Below, in pieces: positions 34,111 to 44,991 of a stretch of 64,000 nucleotides of DNA (its first letter is position 1; the number at the start of each line of letters is the position of its first letter). Location of the stretch: NCBI RefSeq assembly GCF_001540865.1, contig NC_033623.1:9042314-9106313 (forward strand). The letters run 5' to 3'. The notes beneath the pieces were generated by a model that saw only the letters and a program-made list of their open reading frames with translations, was not told where the DNA came from and searched no databases. Source of the stretch: Ananas comosus (lineage: Eukaryota > Streptophyta > Magnoliopsida > Poales > Bromeliaceae). Made by a program: the position numbers and the translations under genes.

Positions 34111-34698
34111 AAAAAATTATATATGCTTAATCAATTTTGTTGAAACATGCATGTGAGATGGCGAAAACTTACCTACAAATTTTAAAAAGTTGTCAATCAT
34201 AGATTTGCTTTCGTCAATGATAGATTTTCCTTCTAATTATATACTTTTATTTAGCATCGAAATATTTAATTGGATATTAATATTGAGTAAATTCAACCAT
34301 TATATAGTCCCCGAATTGTTGAACAAGTTCATGTTAGTCCTCAAATTTATATGGTATAAAATAAAACATTATTAAATATTGAGGGTTGAAATTGAAACCA
34401 GATGGATAGTTTTTGGCTCACATGTCATGCATTTTGCATTATATATATTAAAAAAAAAACCTCGAGTACGAGAATAAAATTTGACACAAAAACAAGTGGT
34501 GAAATTTACTTTATTATTATGCGAAACACGGGTAAGCTTACAACCAAAAGGGATTGTAATCTCTAGAAACCCCTTATCCAAAGGTTGTAAGATTTACTAA
34601 CCATTTTTTATTTTTAGTTTAAAAAGAAAGAAAGTGATAAGACTTGTGAAGAGAATAACACTATTGGATTTGAGTGGTTGTCAAATTACAACCAAAAA

Positions 34699-34701
<3 letters not shown>

Positions 34702-34746
<45 letters not shown>

Positions 34747-35007
34747 TAGAGAGAGAGAGTATGGCTGGTATACTCTTATTAGTATTGGACTTTTTTTACT
34801 CATCAAGTTTTTTACCCTTAGATGATGGTTTTTCCGATTCAGATGATCTTAGTCTGTTAGATTTGATCTGGTCCCCCTAGGGTTGAGTGGTCTCCACTGG
34901 GTTATAATATTTAATCCAATGGTTAGAAATGATGAAAAGAGTTGATCTAATGGTTAAAAAACTGGTAGCAACAATGAAATTTTGCTACTAATAGTAGCCC
35001 AGTCCAA

Positions 35008-35051
<44 letters not shown>
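34702..35051. mobile_element. MITE lodged in a (TA)n microsatellite
   Basis: A unique core (34741-35010) is flanked on both sides by long TA runs (34702-34740 and 35011-35051). Its ends contain TATGGCTGGTATACTC and ATAGTAGCCCAGTCC, resembling the core ends in the GDSL intron elements (56019, 57875, 59010). The right TA run abuts the N at 35052. This layout resembles the Micron elements described from rice. Confidence 0.5.
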
Positions 35052-35052
35052 N

Positions 35053-35843
35053 TGACAAAATAGAGATATGTGTCCCTAATGTGACAGTGATATAAAAATA
35101 TTGTTATTATGGTTGATGAGATAAAAATGCTTAGTTGTTTACAGTCTAATTTTCTATTTTTCTGACTCAAGTATTTTGATGGTTCTTATCTAGTTCTGAG
35201 TTTGGATTTGCCATTTATTTTATTTTTCAACAGACGTACATGCTTAGAGTTTCTCAAACAATTTACCAGACTATATTCTTTATAAAGCAAGCATATCAAA
35301 TTAAATAAATCAAGTAAAATCAAATAAATTGAAAGATATATTGATTTGGTATTCAAATTCGAGCTTTAAAAGATCAGACAGTCGGATCAAAATGAATCAA
35401 TTTCAGATAATTTTCATACATGGTAACCAAAAACATTCCAGGATATATATGTTACAAATTGGATTTTCACTCTCAGCGTCAGCTTTAGAGTGGCGATTGA
35501 AGTTCGATCCCAACTACAATTTTATCGTTGAAGTTTCAAATTTCTATCTAGCCGTGAAGTAATTAATTTGTCCTCGAATTTTATTTATTTAATTAATCGA
35601 AGAATCCAACTTCGTTGCTAATTTTCTACATTTGCAAACAAAAGTCTAATGACAACGTTAGCTAGAGTGATGCTTTCGCACAAATTTAACTCTAGGATCT
35701 ATATTTATCACAATTAATTTAAACAATAAGGACAACATCAAATTCGGATCAAGTCTTAAGCAAATTAAGGAAATGAAAGGGATAAATGATTTTGTTCTGG
35801 TATAATTTTGTTAACATATATATATATATATATATATATCTAG
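35053..35843. other. Intergenic upstream of GDSL relic B
   Basis: No exon 1-3 of the GDSL gene is recognisable here. A (TA)n tract (35816-35839) abuts the exon 4 relic. Confidence 0.45.
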
Positions 35844-35889
35844 AAACTGATCAGCGAGGGTGCAACGTCGGTGACGGTGCTAGGGAAAT

Positions 35890-36763
35890 ATTTAATGATG
35901 CTTAAAAGCATCTCAATATGTTCGCATCACATTTGAAAGCGTCGGCAAATCAAGAGTCACCTCGTATATACCAACACTTATACCAAGCGTCAGTAAAATA
36001 TATTATAACGCTTTAAAATGTCAAAACTTTTTGAAATCCTGATGCTTTAAAGTATCGGAAAATTAAAAATAGGAACAATTGACTATATACCCCTCAAAAC
36101 TTCGAAAATATTTTATTTACCTCTATTTTTTTTTTTCTTTCCAATATATCCCTCATATGTTCCTCCGTTATTCCAAAATCCCCTACAGTTACCACCCGTT
36201 AAATTAACTTAGGTTAAACATGAGTAAAATATCTACTAGAGTTTAAAAAAGATCAAAATATCTTTTGCCCTTAACTTAAGGGCAAATAAAAAATATTGGT
36301 GACGGTAGAGAGGTATATTTGAAAAGATCAAAAGTCAAAATACTTTTTGTTCCCCTGACTTAGGAACAAATATGAAAAATCGGTGATGGTGGAAGGGTAT
36401 ATTTGAAAGGGCAAAATAGTAATTTTATACAGATAATAGGTATTGCTAACTGTTTTTTAACAAAATTTAACTCTAAAGGTATATTTGAAATAGGTTGGAT
36501 AAAAAAAAAGTTATTTTTAATAATAATCTTCTAAGAAGGATATATAAATCAGAAAGTCGAAAACTTTTCAGGAATATATAAGCAATTGCCCCTTAAAAAT
36601 AATAGTAAAGCTTATTATTTAATAAATTGGTTTCATATAATAGAAAGTTGATATGACAACGCTTTTTGAAGCGTCGATATTTGCTATATTGTAGGGACGC
36701 TTGGGCACGCTTTCTCTAAGCGCGGTCTAAAAAGTGTTTTTATATTAAGATTTTCTTGTAGTG
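35890..36763 (-). mobile_element. CACTA-type MITE in GDSL exon 4 relic
   Basis: The right end is the complement of CACTACAAGAAAATC. Subterminal blocks (AAAGCGTCGG, GCTTTTTGAAGCGTC, GCTTTAAAGTATCGG) repeat in both senses. The left terminus is eroded. A second MITE is nested at 36072-36592. Confidence 0.55.
36072..36592. mobile_element. MITE, GGGGCAATTGCC family, nested
   Basis: Ends are GGAACAATTGACTATATACC and AATATATAAGCAATTGCCCC, imperfect inverted repeats. It is inserted within the CACTA MITE that interrupts the GDSL relic. Confidence 0.6.
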
Positions 36764-37305
36764 AACAGGCTGCATACCCGCAATCCTGACACTGTTCGTG
36801 AGCCCGAACAAGAGGGACTACGTCCGGCAAACGGGCTGCCTCAAGAACTTCAACGACTTAGGAAAGCACCACAACATGCTACTGCTGAAAGCAGTGGAGC
36901 TGCTTCGAAACAAGAAAGCATACGCACAGATTATTTATGCAGATTACTACACCCCCATCGTTGAATTTGCCCACCAAGCCTGCGCATGCAACTCGATGAG
37001 AAAAATTTTCATTTTTGTAAATCTTGAAAATCGTATATACTTAAAAGTTAAGGAATATTTGTTGATCATTTTTAAGAAACTTACTTTAATAAGGAAAAAA
37101 AAGCTTTGCATATTTCTACTTGTATATCAACATATTAGCACATATTAGTAGCCTTCCAGCTGATCTTTGACGGTACCTGTTGCAATATCCCTTCCTTTAA
37201 TGTTTGTGAAGAGTTGAGTTTATTCTTTAATTTCTTTTGACATGATTTACTATAAAGATAGGGGAAATAAATATTAGATTAGTGTAAAAAGTTAGTATTG
37301 TAAGA

Positions 37306-38029
37306 TGTTGGAAATCTAGTACTCGTCCCGGTACCGGATCTTGTGAATCCGCAACCTGCTTCAATATCGATTGCTGTGGATCCGGTACCGATTGTTGCGA
37401 TTCCGCAACGGAAGCGACAAATCGGATTTTTACCATAAACACGTCTCCTCAGCAAAAACTGATACAATCATAAAAGTAAAAAATATGCAGGTAAAATAAG
37501 ATTCAATAAATAAGAGAAGATTACATCTGACTCCTCTTCTGCATAAAGTAGCTACAACCCGAGCCCTCTTTCTGAATCTTTTCTACCTTCTCTCGTCTTT
37601 TATAAACCTAAAAAAAAACTTCTCTCGTTGGTACACCCGTGCACTAGGTGCATCAACTGATTAACTCTCTCTCTCTCTCTCTCTTTTCTCTCTCTCTCTC
37701 TCTCTCTCGGTACGGCAGCCTCCAAGGCTCTGCAGCTAGCCTTAATTAATTTGGCCGTAACCTCTCCAGAGTACAATGCTAATTAGCCCCAATGCATTAA
37801 TTATATAATACTAACTCAAAGATATATCCAATCCTAGTATATTTAGGATTCCGACTTTAATTAATATATAAATCTATTTTAATCTATCTCTAATAGATTT
37901 AAATATTAATCCTAATCTACTTAGATTTATACTCTAATTAATATTTAAATCTTAATTTATCTTCAAGAGATTTAAATATTAATTTTTATCCAAATAGGAT
38001 TCAACTACAAATCTAACTAAATCCTAACA
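37306..38029 (-). repeat. LTR (3' LTR in element sense)
   Basis: TGTTGGAAATCTAG to AATCCTAACA. It contains a (CT)n tract at about 37666-37708 that is shorter in the partner LTR. Confidence 0.85.
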
Positions 38030-38064
38030 ATCTCCACTTTGGTTGGATTTGTAATCTTCAACCG

Positions 38065-38369
38065 CTACGTCGAGCTCATCATGCAAGCTCCATCCTGAGC
38101 TCGTCTCCTCCGCTCGATGTCGCCGCATCCGTCGCTCCGCCTCGAGTGATTGCACCTCCGCGAACTTTCGGAACCCAAACCGTCTTCGCTCCCATTCTGA
38201 CTGTACTCCCGTTCAGAACGTACAAGTTCCCACGCTTGTTCGCCTGGCACAAGACTCGATCTCGCTTTCGGACCCTCATAGCTCCACCTGAAGCCGAAAT
38301 ATCGCAACCCTTCGAGTCCAACGCGCCTAACGAGATCAAATTTCGTTTTAATCCAGGAACGTGCCGCAC
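38065..38369 (-). pseudogene. GAG-pre-integrase fragment
   Basis: RHVPGLKRNLISLGALDSKG is a diagnostic copia pre-integrase motif. The frame starts exactly at the TRIM insertion, so its upstream continuation is the protease fragment ending VRTLTGV at 38867. Confidence 0.75.
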
Positions 38370-38373
38370 ACCT

Positions 38374-38861
38374 TGTAACGACCCAGCCCACTAGCAACAA
38401 TAACTCGTTGGGCCCAATCACCGGCCCAAAATGCTTAAGCCTAGTTATTATTACTAGTGTCTAAGTTTCTTATAAACCCAATGACAACCCCATTCCCATC
38501 CGATGTGGGATTATTGAGGTGTCACAGACTTCCCCCGAGGTGTCACAGACTTCCCCCGTTAAGGCCCTGACGTCCTCGTCAGTCCAAACACACACAGCCC
38601 AAGATCACCAGGCTATGTGAGACCCGTCTCGCTAGCCCGTCATCCAGACCCTGGCTCAGCCGAGACTCGCCACATATGTCCAGCTGGTGAACCGGCTCTG
38701 ATACCAAATGTAACGACCCAGCCCACTAGCAACAATAACTCGTTGGGCCCAATCACCGGCCCAAAATGCTTAAGCCCAGTTATTATTACTAGTGTCTAAG
38801 TCTCTTATAAACCCAATGACAACCCCATTCCCATCCGATGTGGGATTATTGGGGTGTCACA
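38374..38861 (-). mobile_element. TRIM, intact young copy, TSD CACCT
   Basis: Two 153-bp LTRs (38374-38526 and 38709-38861), nearly identical, begin TGTAACGACCCAG and end GGTGTCACA. CACCT flanks both sides. The interior is only 182 bp and contains a primer-site complement (GGCTCTGATACCAAA) against the right LTR and a tandemly doubled 21-bp GAGGTGTCACAGACTTCCCCC-type block at its left. There is no coding capacity. It interrupts the pol-type frame of the host LTR element. Confidence 0.85.
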
Positions 38862-39126
38862 CACCTGTCAACGTCCTCACGACCCCATCGTGCATTCGGA
38901 TCTTTACCGTGCCGACTCCCAAAACTTTGCACGCCGTTCCGTTCCCCATCAGAACTTTTTCATCCTTGATCGCCTTATAGGTGGCAAAAGACTCCTCCTC
39001 CGGGCATACGTGAAAGGAACACGCCGAATCGAGCACCCACGCATCATCCGAAATTTTCGCACCTCCGGTCGCCGCATTTAGCACATCAGAATCGATCATC
39101 TCTGACACTGTTGCCTGCGCCATCAC
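38857..39126 (-). pseudogene. Copia protease fragment
   Basis: WVLDSACSFHVCPEEESF contains the D-S/T-A/G catalytic motif of copia aspartic proteases as DSA. LMGNGTACKVLGVGTV follows as usual. It is broken from the next domain by the TRIM. Confidence 0.75.
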
Positions 39127-39199
39127 TGTTATCGCCTCGTCCTAGTTCACGACAGTTTTCTCCTTCTGGTACTTTAACTCCTTCAGATCATTCTGAAGT

Positions 39200-39966
39200 T
39201 CCCGACAGTTGCGCTTGATATGCCCTTTCCTGTGACAGTAAAAGCACTCCACCTAGGATAGTGGCTTCTTCTATCGATCTCCAGTCGCTGATGTTGTCGC
39301 CTCCTTTTTTGCTCTCACCACCAAAGCAGTATCCTGTCTCTGCGTGCCGGACTCCTGAGTCATCTTCTGCATCTCGTTCGAGAGAAGTGCCGCTGTGACC
39401 GCCTCCACGCTTATGGTCTCCTTGCCATAAAGTAACATGGTCACCATATGCTCATATGTCACCGGTAGCGAAGATAGTAAAATCAGCACCTTATCTTCGT
39501 CATCCAGATTGACTCCGATGCTAGTCAACTAGGCCACCACCTTGTTGAACTCGTTCAGATGCTCATGTAGGCTTGCCGCTTCTTGCATCCGCAGCGTAAA
39601 CAGTCGCTGCTTCAGATACAACCTGTTCGTCAAGGATTTGGTCATATACAGATCTTCTAATTTCTTCCACAACTTTGCCGGTGTCGTCTCGTTGGCTACG
39701 TTGTAAAGAACCTCATCTGCTAATAATAGATGAAGCGTACTCAGCGCCTTCCGCTCCATCTTCGTCCATGCCGCATCCGTGACCTCCGCCGGCTTCGCCC
39801 CCTTCCCGTTCAACGTCTCGTCTAACTCTTGCTGTACGAGGATTGCCGGTACTTTAATTTGCCACAATCCGAAATTGTTCTTGCCGTCGAACTTCTCGAT
39901 TTCGAATTTTATGGCCATCTTCGTCGATCTCTCCCTCGGATCGGTAACCTTCAGCTTTGATACCAA
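39200..39966 (-). pseudogene. Copia gag with zinc knuckle
   Basis: The frame from 39949 reads KFEIEKFDGKNNFGLWQIKV and continues through WKKLEDLYMTKSLTNRLYLK to HEHLNEFNKVVA, where a stop (39529-39531) interrupts. It resumes with GVNLDDEDKVLILLSSLPVT in the next stretch. CFYCHRKGHIKRNC (about 39206-39247) is the CCHC knuckle. Without the stop the gag would be nearly complete, so the copy is fairly young. Confidence 0.75.
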
Positions 39967-39967
39967 T

Positions 39968-40683
39968 TGTTGGGAATCCGGTACTCATCTCGATACTGGA
40001 TCTTGTGAATCCGCAACCTGCTCCGATACCGACTTCTGTGGATCCGGTACCGATTGTTGCGATTCCGCAACGGAAGCGTCAAATCGAGTTTTTACCATAA
40101 ATCCGTCTCCTCAGCAAAAACTGATACAATCATAAAAGAGAAAAATATGCAGGTAAAATAAGATTCAATAAATAAGAAAAGATTACACCTGACTTCTCTT
40201 CTGCATAAAGTAGATACAACCCGAACCCTCTTTCTGAATCTTTTATACCTTCTCTCATTTTTTATAAACCTAAAAGAAGACTTCTCTAGTTGGTACACCC
40301 GTGCACTAGGTGCATCAACTCATTAACTCTCTTTCTCTCTCTTTCTTTTTTCTCTCTCTCTCTTGGTACGGCAGCCTCCAAGGCTATGCAGCTAGCCTTA
40401 ATTAATTTTTGGTCGTAACCTCTCAAGAGCAGCTGATAATTAGCCCCAATGCATTAATTATATAATGCTAACTCAAAGATATACCCAATCCTAGTATATT
40501 TAGGATTCCGACTTTAATTAATATCTAAATTTATCTTAATCTATCTCTAATAGATTTAAATATTAATCCTAATCTACTTAGATTTATACTCTAATTAATA
40601 TTTAAATCTTAATTTATCTTTAAGAGATTTAAATATTAATTCTTATCCAAATAGGATTCAACTAATCTAACCAAATCCTAACA
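39968..40683 (-). repeat. LTR (5' LTR in element sense)
   Basis: TGTTGGGAATCCGG to AAATCCTAACA, bordered by the primer site on the left and TAAGA on the right. Confidence 0.85.
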
Positions 40684-41473
40684 TAAGATTACAATTGATT
40701 TTCAGTTGTAGAGCTGGCGTCTCTACACTTTTCATTTGGCTTGTCTAATCACAAATAACCAGTGATTGGAATTTCTAGTAGTAATAGCACTTCTAAATAT
40801 TAAATTTTATATGTTTTGGACAAAATTTAATTATGATTTTTTCGTCTCAAAATCTTACATGTTAATGGCCAGTATAGGCCGTTGTTTATTTGACATGTAA
40901 AACAATCTAAATTTATTAAACTTTTGCTAGTTTTTTTCCAAATCAAGATTAATAAATTCAATCTAGAACTTAAAGAGTTTTTACCGTACGTCTATGTTTG
41001 AATGCTCAATTTGAACCATTCATTTCATGGGTATACTATACAAAAATTTCAAAAAAATGTAAAAATTTGAATTTTAGAAAGATCAAATACTCTAAAATAT
41101 TATATTTAATAGTATCGACTGTAAATTTGGATATCCTAGCATAAAAAATAAAGAAGAAATATATAATTCTTCGTGTTTTCAAAAGTGCACCGTAGCCTCC
41201 ATCCTCGATCCCACCAAATTTTGATTCCCAAGTGTGTTTCTCTTCTTTACTTTTTATTCAAGTTCTCTTTTGATCTTTTTCCCCTTAAAAACCTTAATTT
41301 TTCTTTTCTTTTCTCCTGTAGGATTTAGCAGTGGACCACTTATTAAAGCCTGTTGTGGAGGAGGAGGACCTTATAATTACAATGTAAGTGCAGTGTGCGG
41401 CTTACCTGGTGGACCTGCATGTAAAGATCCGTAACTTATGCAAACTGGGACTGAGTCCACTTAAAAAAAATTA

Positions 41474-42425
41474 GGGGGTGTTTGGATTGACGAATTTGTA
41501 AATCCAACCTAATTCAAGTACAGTGGTGTTTGAGTTTTTCTAAAGTGTGATTATTTTTTTGTTGTTTGTTTTCACGTAACTCGTGTAGTTGAAAAGTTAA
41601 ATTCAATTACTTTTTTTGTTTGTTTTGATGTAACTTTGTGCTACTGAAATTAATTTTTTGAGTTTCATTGTTTGTTTTGATGTAAGTAAGTGGATCCCGT
41701 TATCTTCTGAATATAATGGTAAACTTACCGCTATAAAATTTAACCTATTAAATAATTAAAATTTTCATTATTATTTAAAGATAATCCTAATTTATTATAA
41801 ATAAGGTAATTCTAACCCATTATAAAGGAAGTAGAGTTTAGGTTTTACTATTTAATAAACTTTTTAGAGAAGGTTGAGTGTGGTGGACCTCAAGTTCATT
41901 ACTTCCGGTATTTGTTTCGGTGGAAGTGAAAAATATAGTGTAACTCAAGTTACGTTAGAGCTCCACTTCACCTATTCTCGACTTTTCTCTCTAAAGTGCC
42001 GAACTCGACTTCCACCACACTCAACCTTCTCTAAAAAGTTTATTAAACAGTAAAACCTAAACTCTACTTCCTTTATAATGGGTTAGAATTACCTTATTTA
42101 TAATAAATTAGGATTACCTTTAAATAATAATAAAAAGTTTAATTATATAATAGGTTCAATTTTATACTGGTAAATTTACTACTATATTTAGGAGATAATG
42201 GGATCCACTTACTTACATCAAAATAAACAACGAAATTCAAAAAAACTAATTTTACGAGCACCAAGTTAATTACAAACAAACAGAAGAAGTAATTGAATTT
42301 AACTTTCAGACGGTACGAGTTACGTCAAAACAAACAACAAAAAAATAATCACACTTCAAGAAAACTCAAATACCACTACACTTGACTTACGTTGGATCTA
42401 CAAATTCGTCAATCCAAACGCGCCC
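41474..42425. mobile_element. Tourist-like foldback element, 952 bp, TSD TTA
   Basis: Ends GGGGGTGTTTGGATTGACG and the complement of GGGCGCGTTTGGATTGACG are flanked by TTA (41471-41473 and 42426-42428), the PIF/Harbinger target. Nearly the whole element is one inverted repeat: 41474-41890 pairs with 42425-41998, leaving a loop of about 110 bp. Shared blocks in both arms include GAAGTAGAGTTTAGG and TAAGTAAGTGGATCCC. No transposase is encoded. It lies inside exon 5 of GDSL relic B. Confidence 0.75.
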
Positions 42426-42569
42426 TTAACTGAACCTTCGTACAACCGCATTTGCTACTGGTTGGCTCAAGGGACCTTATGCCCATCCACCTATACTATA
42501 TTTGAGTTACTAATTATGAGTCTACTTGGATATTGGAACATGTTATTTGGTGATAACAATTATATTGTA

Positions 42570-43183
42570 GGGGCAATTATTTATATATTTCTGAAAAGTT
42601 TCTAACTTATTTATCTCTCTTAAAAAATTACTATCTAAAATATCTTTTTAAGATATCAAAATCTTTTAAATATATTTCTAAAGTTAAATTCTGTTATTAA
42701 ATCATTAGAAATAGTCATTATCTCTGTAAAATTACTATTTGACCGTCACCAACATTTTATTTTACTCTTGTAAATATATCATTCCACCGTCCCCAACTTT
42801 TTTTATTTGTTTTTAAGTTAGGGGCAAAAAAAATATATTTTACTCTTGTAAATATATAATTTTGACGTCACTAACTTTTTTTATTTGTTGTTAAGTTAGG
42901 AGCAAAAAAAATATTTTGACTTTTTGACTTTTTAAAATGTATTCTTCTACCGTCACTAATTTTCTACTTATCCTTAAATGAGGGGCAAAATAAGTATTTT
43001 TACTATTTTTTGACTATGGTAAATATTTAACTCAAATTTAATCTCAGATAACTTAACGAGCACTAATACTAGGGGTACGTATTTTAAATAACTGAGAAGT
43101 ATATGAGAGATATATTTGAAATAAAAAAATAGAGGTAGGTAAAATATTTCAAAAATTTTAAGAGGTATGTTGGCAATTATCCC
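42570..43183. mobile_element. MITE, GGGGCAATTGCC family
   Basis: Ends GGGGCAATTATTTATATA and GTATGTTGGCAATTATCCC. Internal blocks (GGGGCAAAA, CTTAAGTTAGGGGC, TAAATATATC) match the other family members. The unit is partly repeated internally (42780-42870). Confidence 0.6.
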
Positions 43184-43966
43184 TATATTATAAAAATGTC
43201 TTCTTGTGAACTTCGTCTATGAGTGTGCTAGGCTTTTTTTTACAAGGACTTGGCTTAGAATAATTCATTTCAACAAAGGTAATTTAAATTGTCAATAAAA
43301 AATGATAATAATTTGGAGTTAGTATAATATACCTTTGTTGGAAACTAATTGCATTTGTTGATCCATTTTTTTTAGTCAACGAAATATATGTAACATACGA
43401 ACAAGATTTTCCTTCTTTTGTCTTTTGTGATTGATTTTCACCGTTTGCACCTTTATACAGACTTAGAAACATGATTCGTTGGACATTTCACCTAGATTTA
43501 CTTTTTTTTATTCCAAGAAAATAACTAAAGCCCTCCAAAATTTTCGATATTCCATATCCGATCGGGACCCTACCTGGATTGTACCAGGATCCTAACCGGA
43601 ACCGGTAAAAAATAGATAGTATATGGGTAAAAAATTTATCCATTAATATGAAAGTTTCTAAATATGGGTCCGAATACTTTTTATTCATACCCGACTCGAA
43701 CTCGATCCGAACCCAATCTTTTAATAGGAATGGTTCAGAAGAGTTTTCAATCCGGACCCGTACACGGTCCTCGACTCGAACACGGTCCCGGACCCGGACC
43801 CAAACTCAAACTTGGTGAAATATCGGATAGTAAATAAAAAAATTTGAAGTTGAGGGATCAATCCCAGTAAGTCTTATAGATGAGGGTCTCTGTGTATTTT
43901 CATCCTAATAAAAACCTTAGACGCTATGTTTACCTCTTTTTTATTTTTTTATTTTACTATTTTTTT
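43184..43966. other. Intergenic repeat-like DNA
   Basis: 43560-43800 is built of GACCCGA/ACCCG-type steps (for example CCCGGACCCGGACCC) of a kind common in plant dispersed repeats; a related piece lies at 44810-45060. No gene was seen. Confidence 0.35.
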
Positions 43967-44655
43967 AGAAAAAATTGCCTATATACTCCTCAGAACCTCA
44001 AAATATCTCATTTACCTATATTTTTTTTTGTTCCACATATACCCCTTATATATTTCTCTGTTATTTAAAAATATCCCTACTGTTGGTGCCCGTTAAGTCA
44101 TCTCGGGTTAAAGCTGAGTTAAATTTCTACCATAGCTAAAAAATAGTAAAAATATCTATTTTGCCCGTAACTTAAGGATAAATAAGAAAAGTTAATGACC
44201 TGAGTTAAAAATATCCTTACCGTTGGTGCCCGTTAAGTCATCTCGGGTTAAACCTGAGTTAAATTTCTACCATAGCTAAAAAATAGTAAAAATATCTATT
44301 TTGCCCGTAACTTAAGGATAAATAAGAAAAGTTAATGACGGCAGAAGAGTATATTTGAGAAGGCAAAAAGTCAAAATACTTTTTTGCCCTAACTTAAGAG
44401 TAAATAAGAAAAATTGATGATGGTAGAAGGGTATATTTAAAAGGGCAAAATAATTTTACAAAGATAACAACTGTTCCTAACAGTTCACTAACAAAATTTA
44501 ACTCTAGGGGTATATTTGAAAGACTTTGGAACGTCAAAATGGCATTTTTAATATTAGCCTTCTAAGAATGATAAATAAGAAGTCGAAAACTTTTCAGATT
44601 TAGAATGATAAATAAGAAGTCGAAAACTTTTCAGAGGTATATAAGCAATTGCCTC
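43967..44655. mobile_element. MITE, GGGGCAATTGCC family, with internal tandem duplication
   Basis: Ends are AAAAATTGCCTATATACTCC and AGGTATATAAGCAATTGCC. A 140-bp segment is doubled: GTTGGTGCCCGTTAAGTCA recurs at about 44082 and 44222, which makes this copy longer than its relatives. Confidence 0.6.
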
Positions 44656-44950
44656 CATTTTTTAGCCCTAGCTATTTACTGCTTGAATCTTTTTTTTGAA
44701 AAAATTTTATTGGACTTAGCGCAACTAATTAGAATACAAGTTTTCTATAATCAGAGATTTTATGGTTTGTTCATAAATTATTTTATAAAGTCTATAAAAA
44801 AATATATGCATTCATGTATCCGTACCCAATCTAGACTTGACCAATACCCGATCCATATCCGGTCTTAAGCAGATAGTATATGGGTAGTCAAATGGGTATA
44901 TTATTAACTTATGTACCCAGACTCGTAGCCGATCCAAAGTCAAATGGATA

Positions 44951-44991
<41 letters not shown>

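Larger units (their letters stand above)
37306..40683 (-). mobile_element. Non-autonomous copia-type LTR element, TSD TAAGA
   Basis: LTRs at 37306-38029 (724 bp) and 39968-40683 (716 bp) both run TGTTGG..CCTAACA and are very similar. TAAGA flanks the element (37301-37305 and 40684-40688). Orientation is minus: the Met-tRNA-type primer site abuts the right LTR (complement ATTGGTATCAAAGC, about 39954-39967) and a purine tract (AAAGTGGAGAT on the minus strand) abuts the left LTR. The interior has gag, a knuckle, protease and the start of the pre-integrase region, but no integrase core, RT or RNase H. A TRIM is nested at 38374-38861. It sits in intron 4 of GDSL relic B. Confidence 0.85.
35844..42511 (+). 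pseudogene. GDSL esterase/lipase relic B (exons 4 and 5 only)
   Basis: Exon 4 starts after TCTAG at 35844 (KLISEGATSVTVLG), is cut by a CACTA MITE, and resumes at 36764 with TLFVSPNKRDYV, GCLKNFNDLGKHHNML and IIYADYYTPIVEFAHQ. The donor equivalent to TTCG|GTGAG of the intact gene reads CTCG|ATGAG, so splicing is lost. Intron 4 contains an LTR element. Exon 5 starts at 41322 (GFSSGPLIKACCGGGGPYNY, VCGLPGGPACKDP). It then has a frameshift/stop and a 952-bp hairpin element before the last block (42429-42505), which has a further one-base insertion. Exons 1-3 are missing. It is clearly dead. Confidence 0.8.

Noticed and set aside
38146..39081. Plus-strand frames of 60-82 codons
   Set aside because: Shadows of minus-strand gag/protease/pre-integrase fragments and of the TRIM.
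37306..40683. Possible full retrotransposon able to move by itself
   Set aside because: Integrase core, reverse transcriptase and RNase H are absent; gag has a stop and a TRIM interrupts pol.
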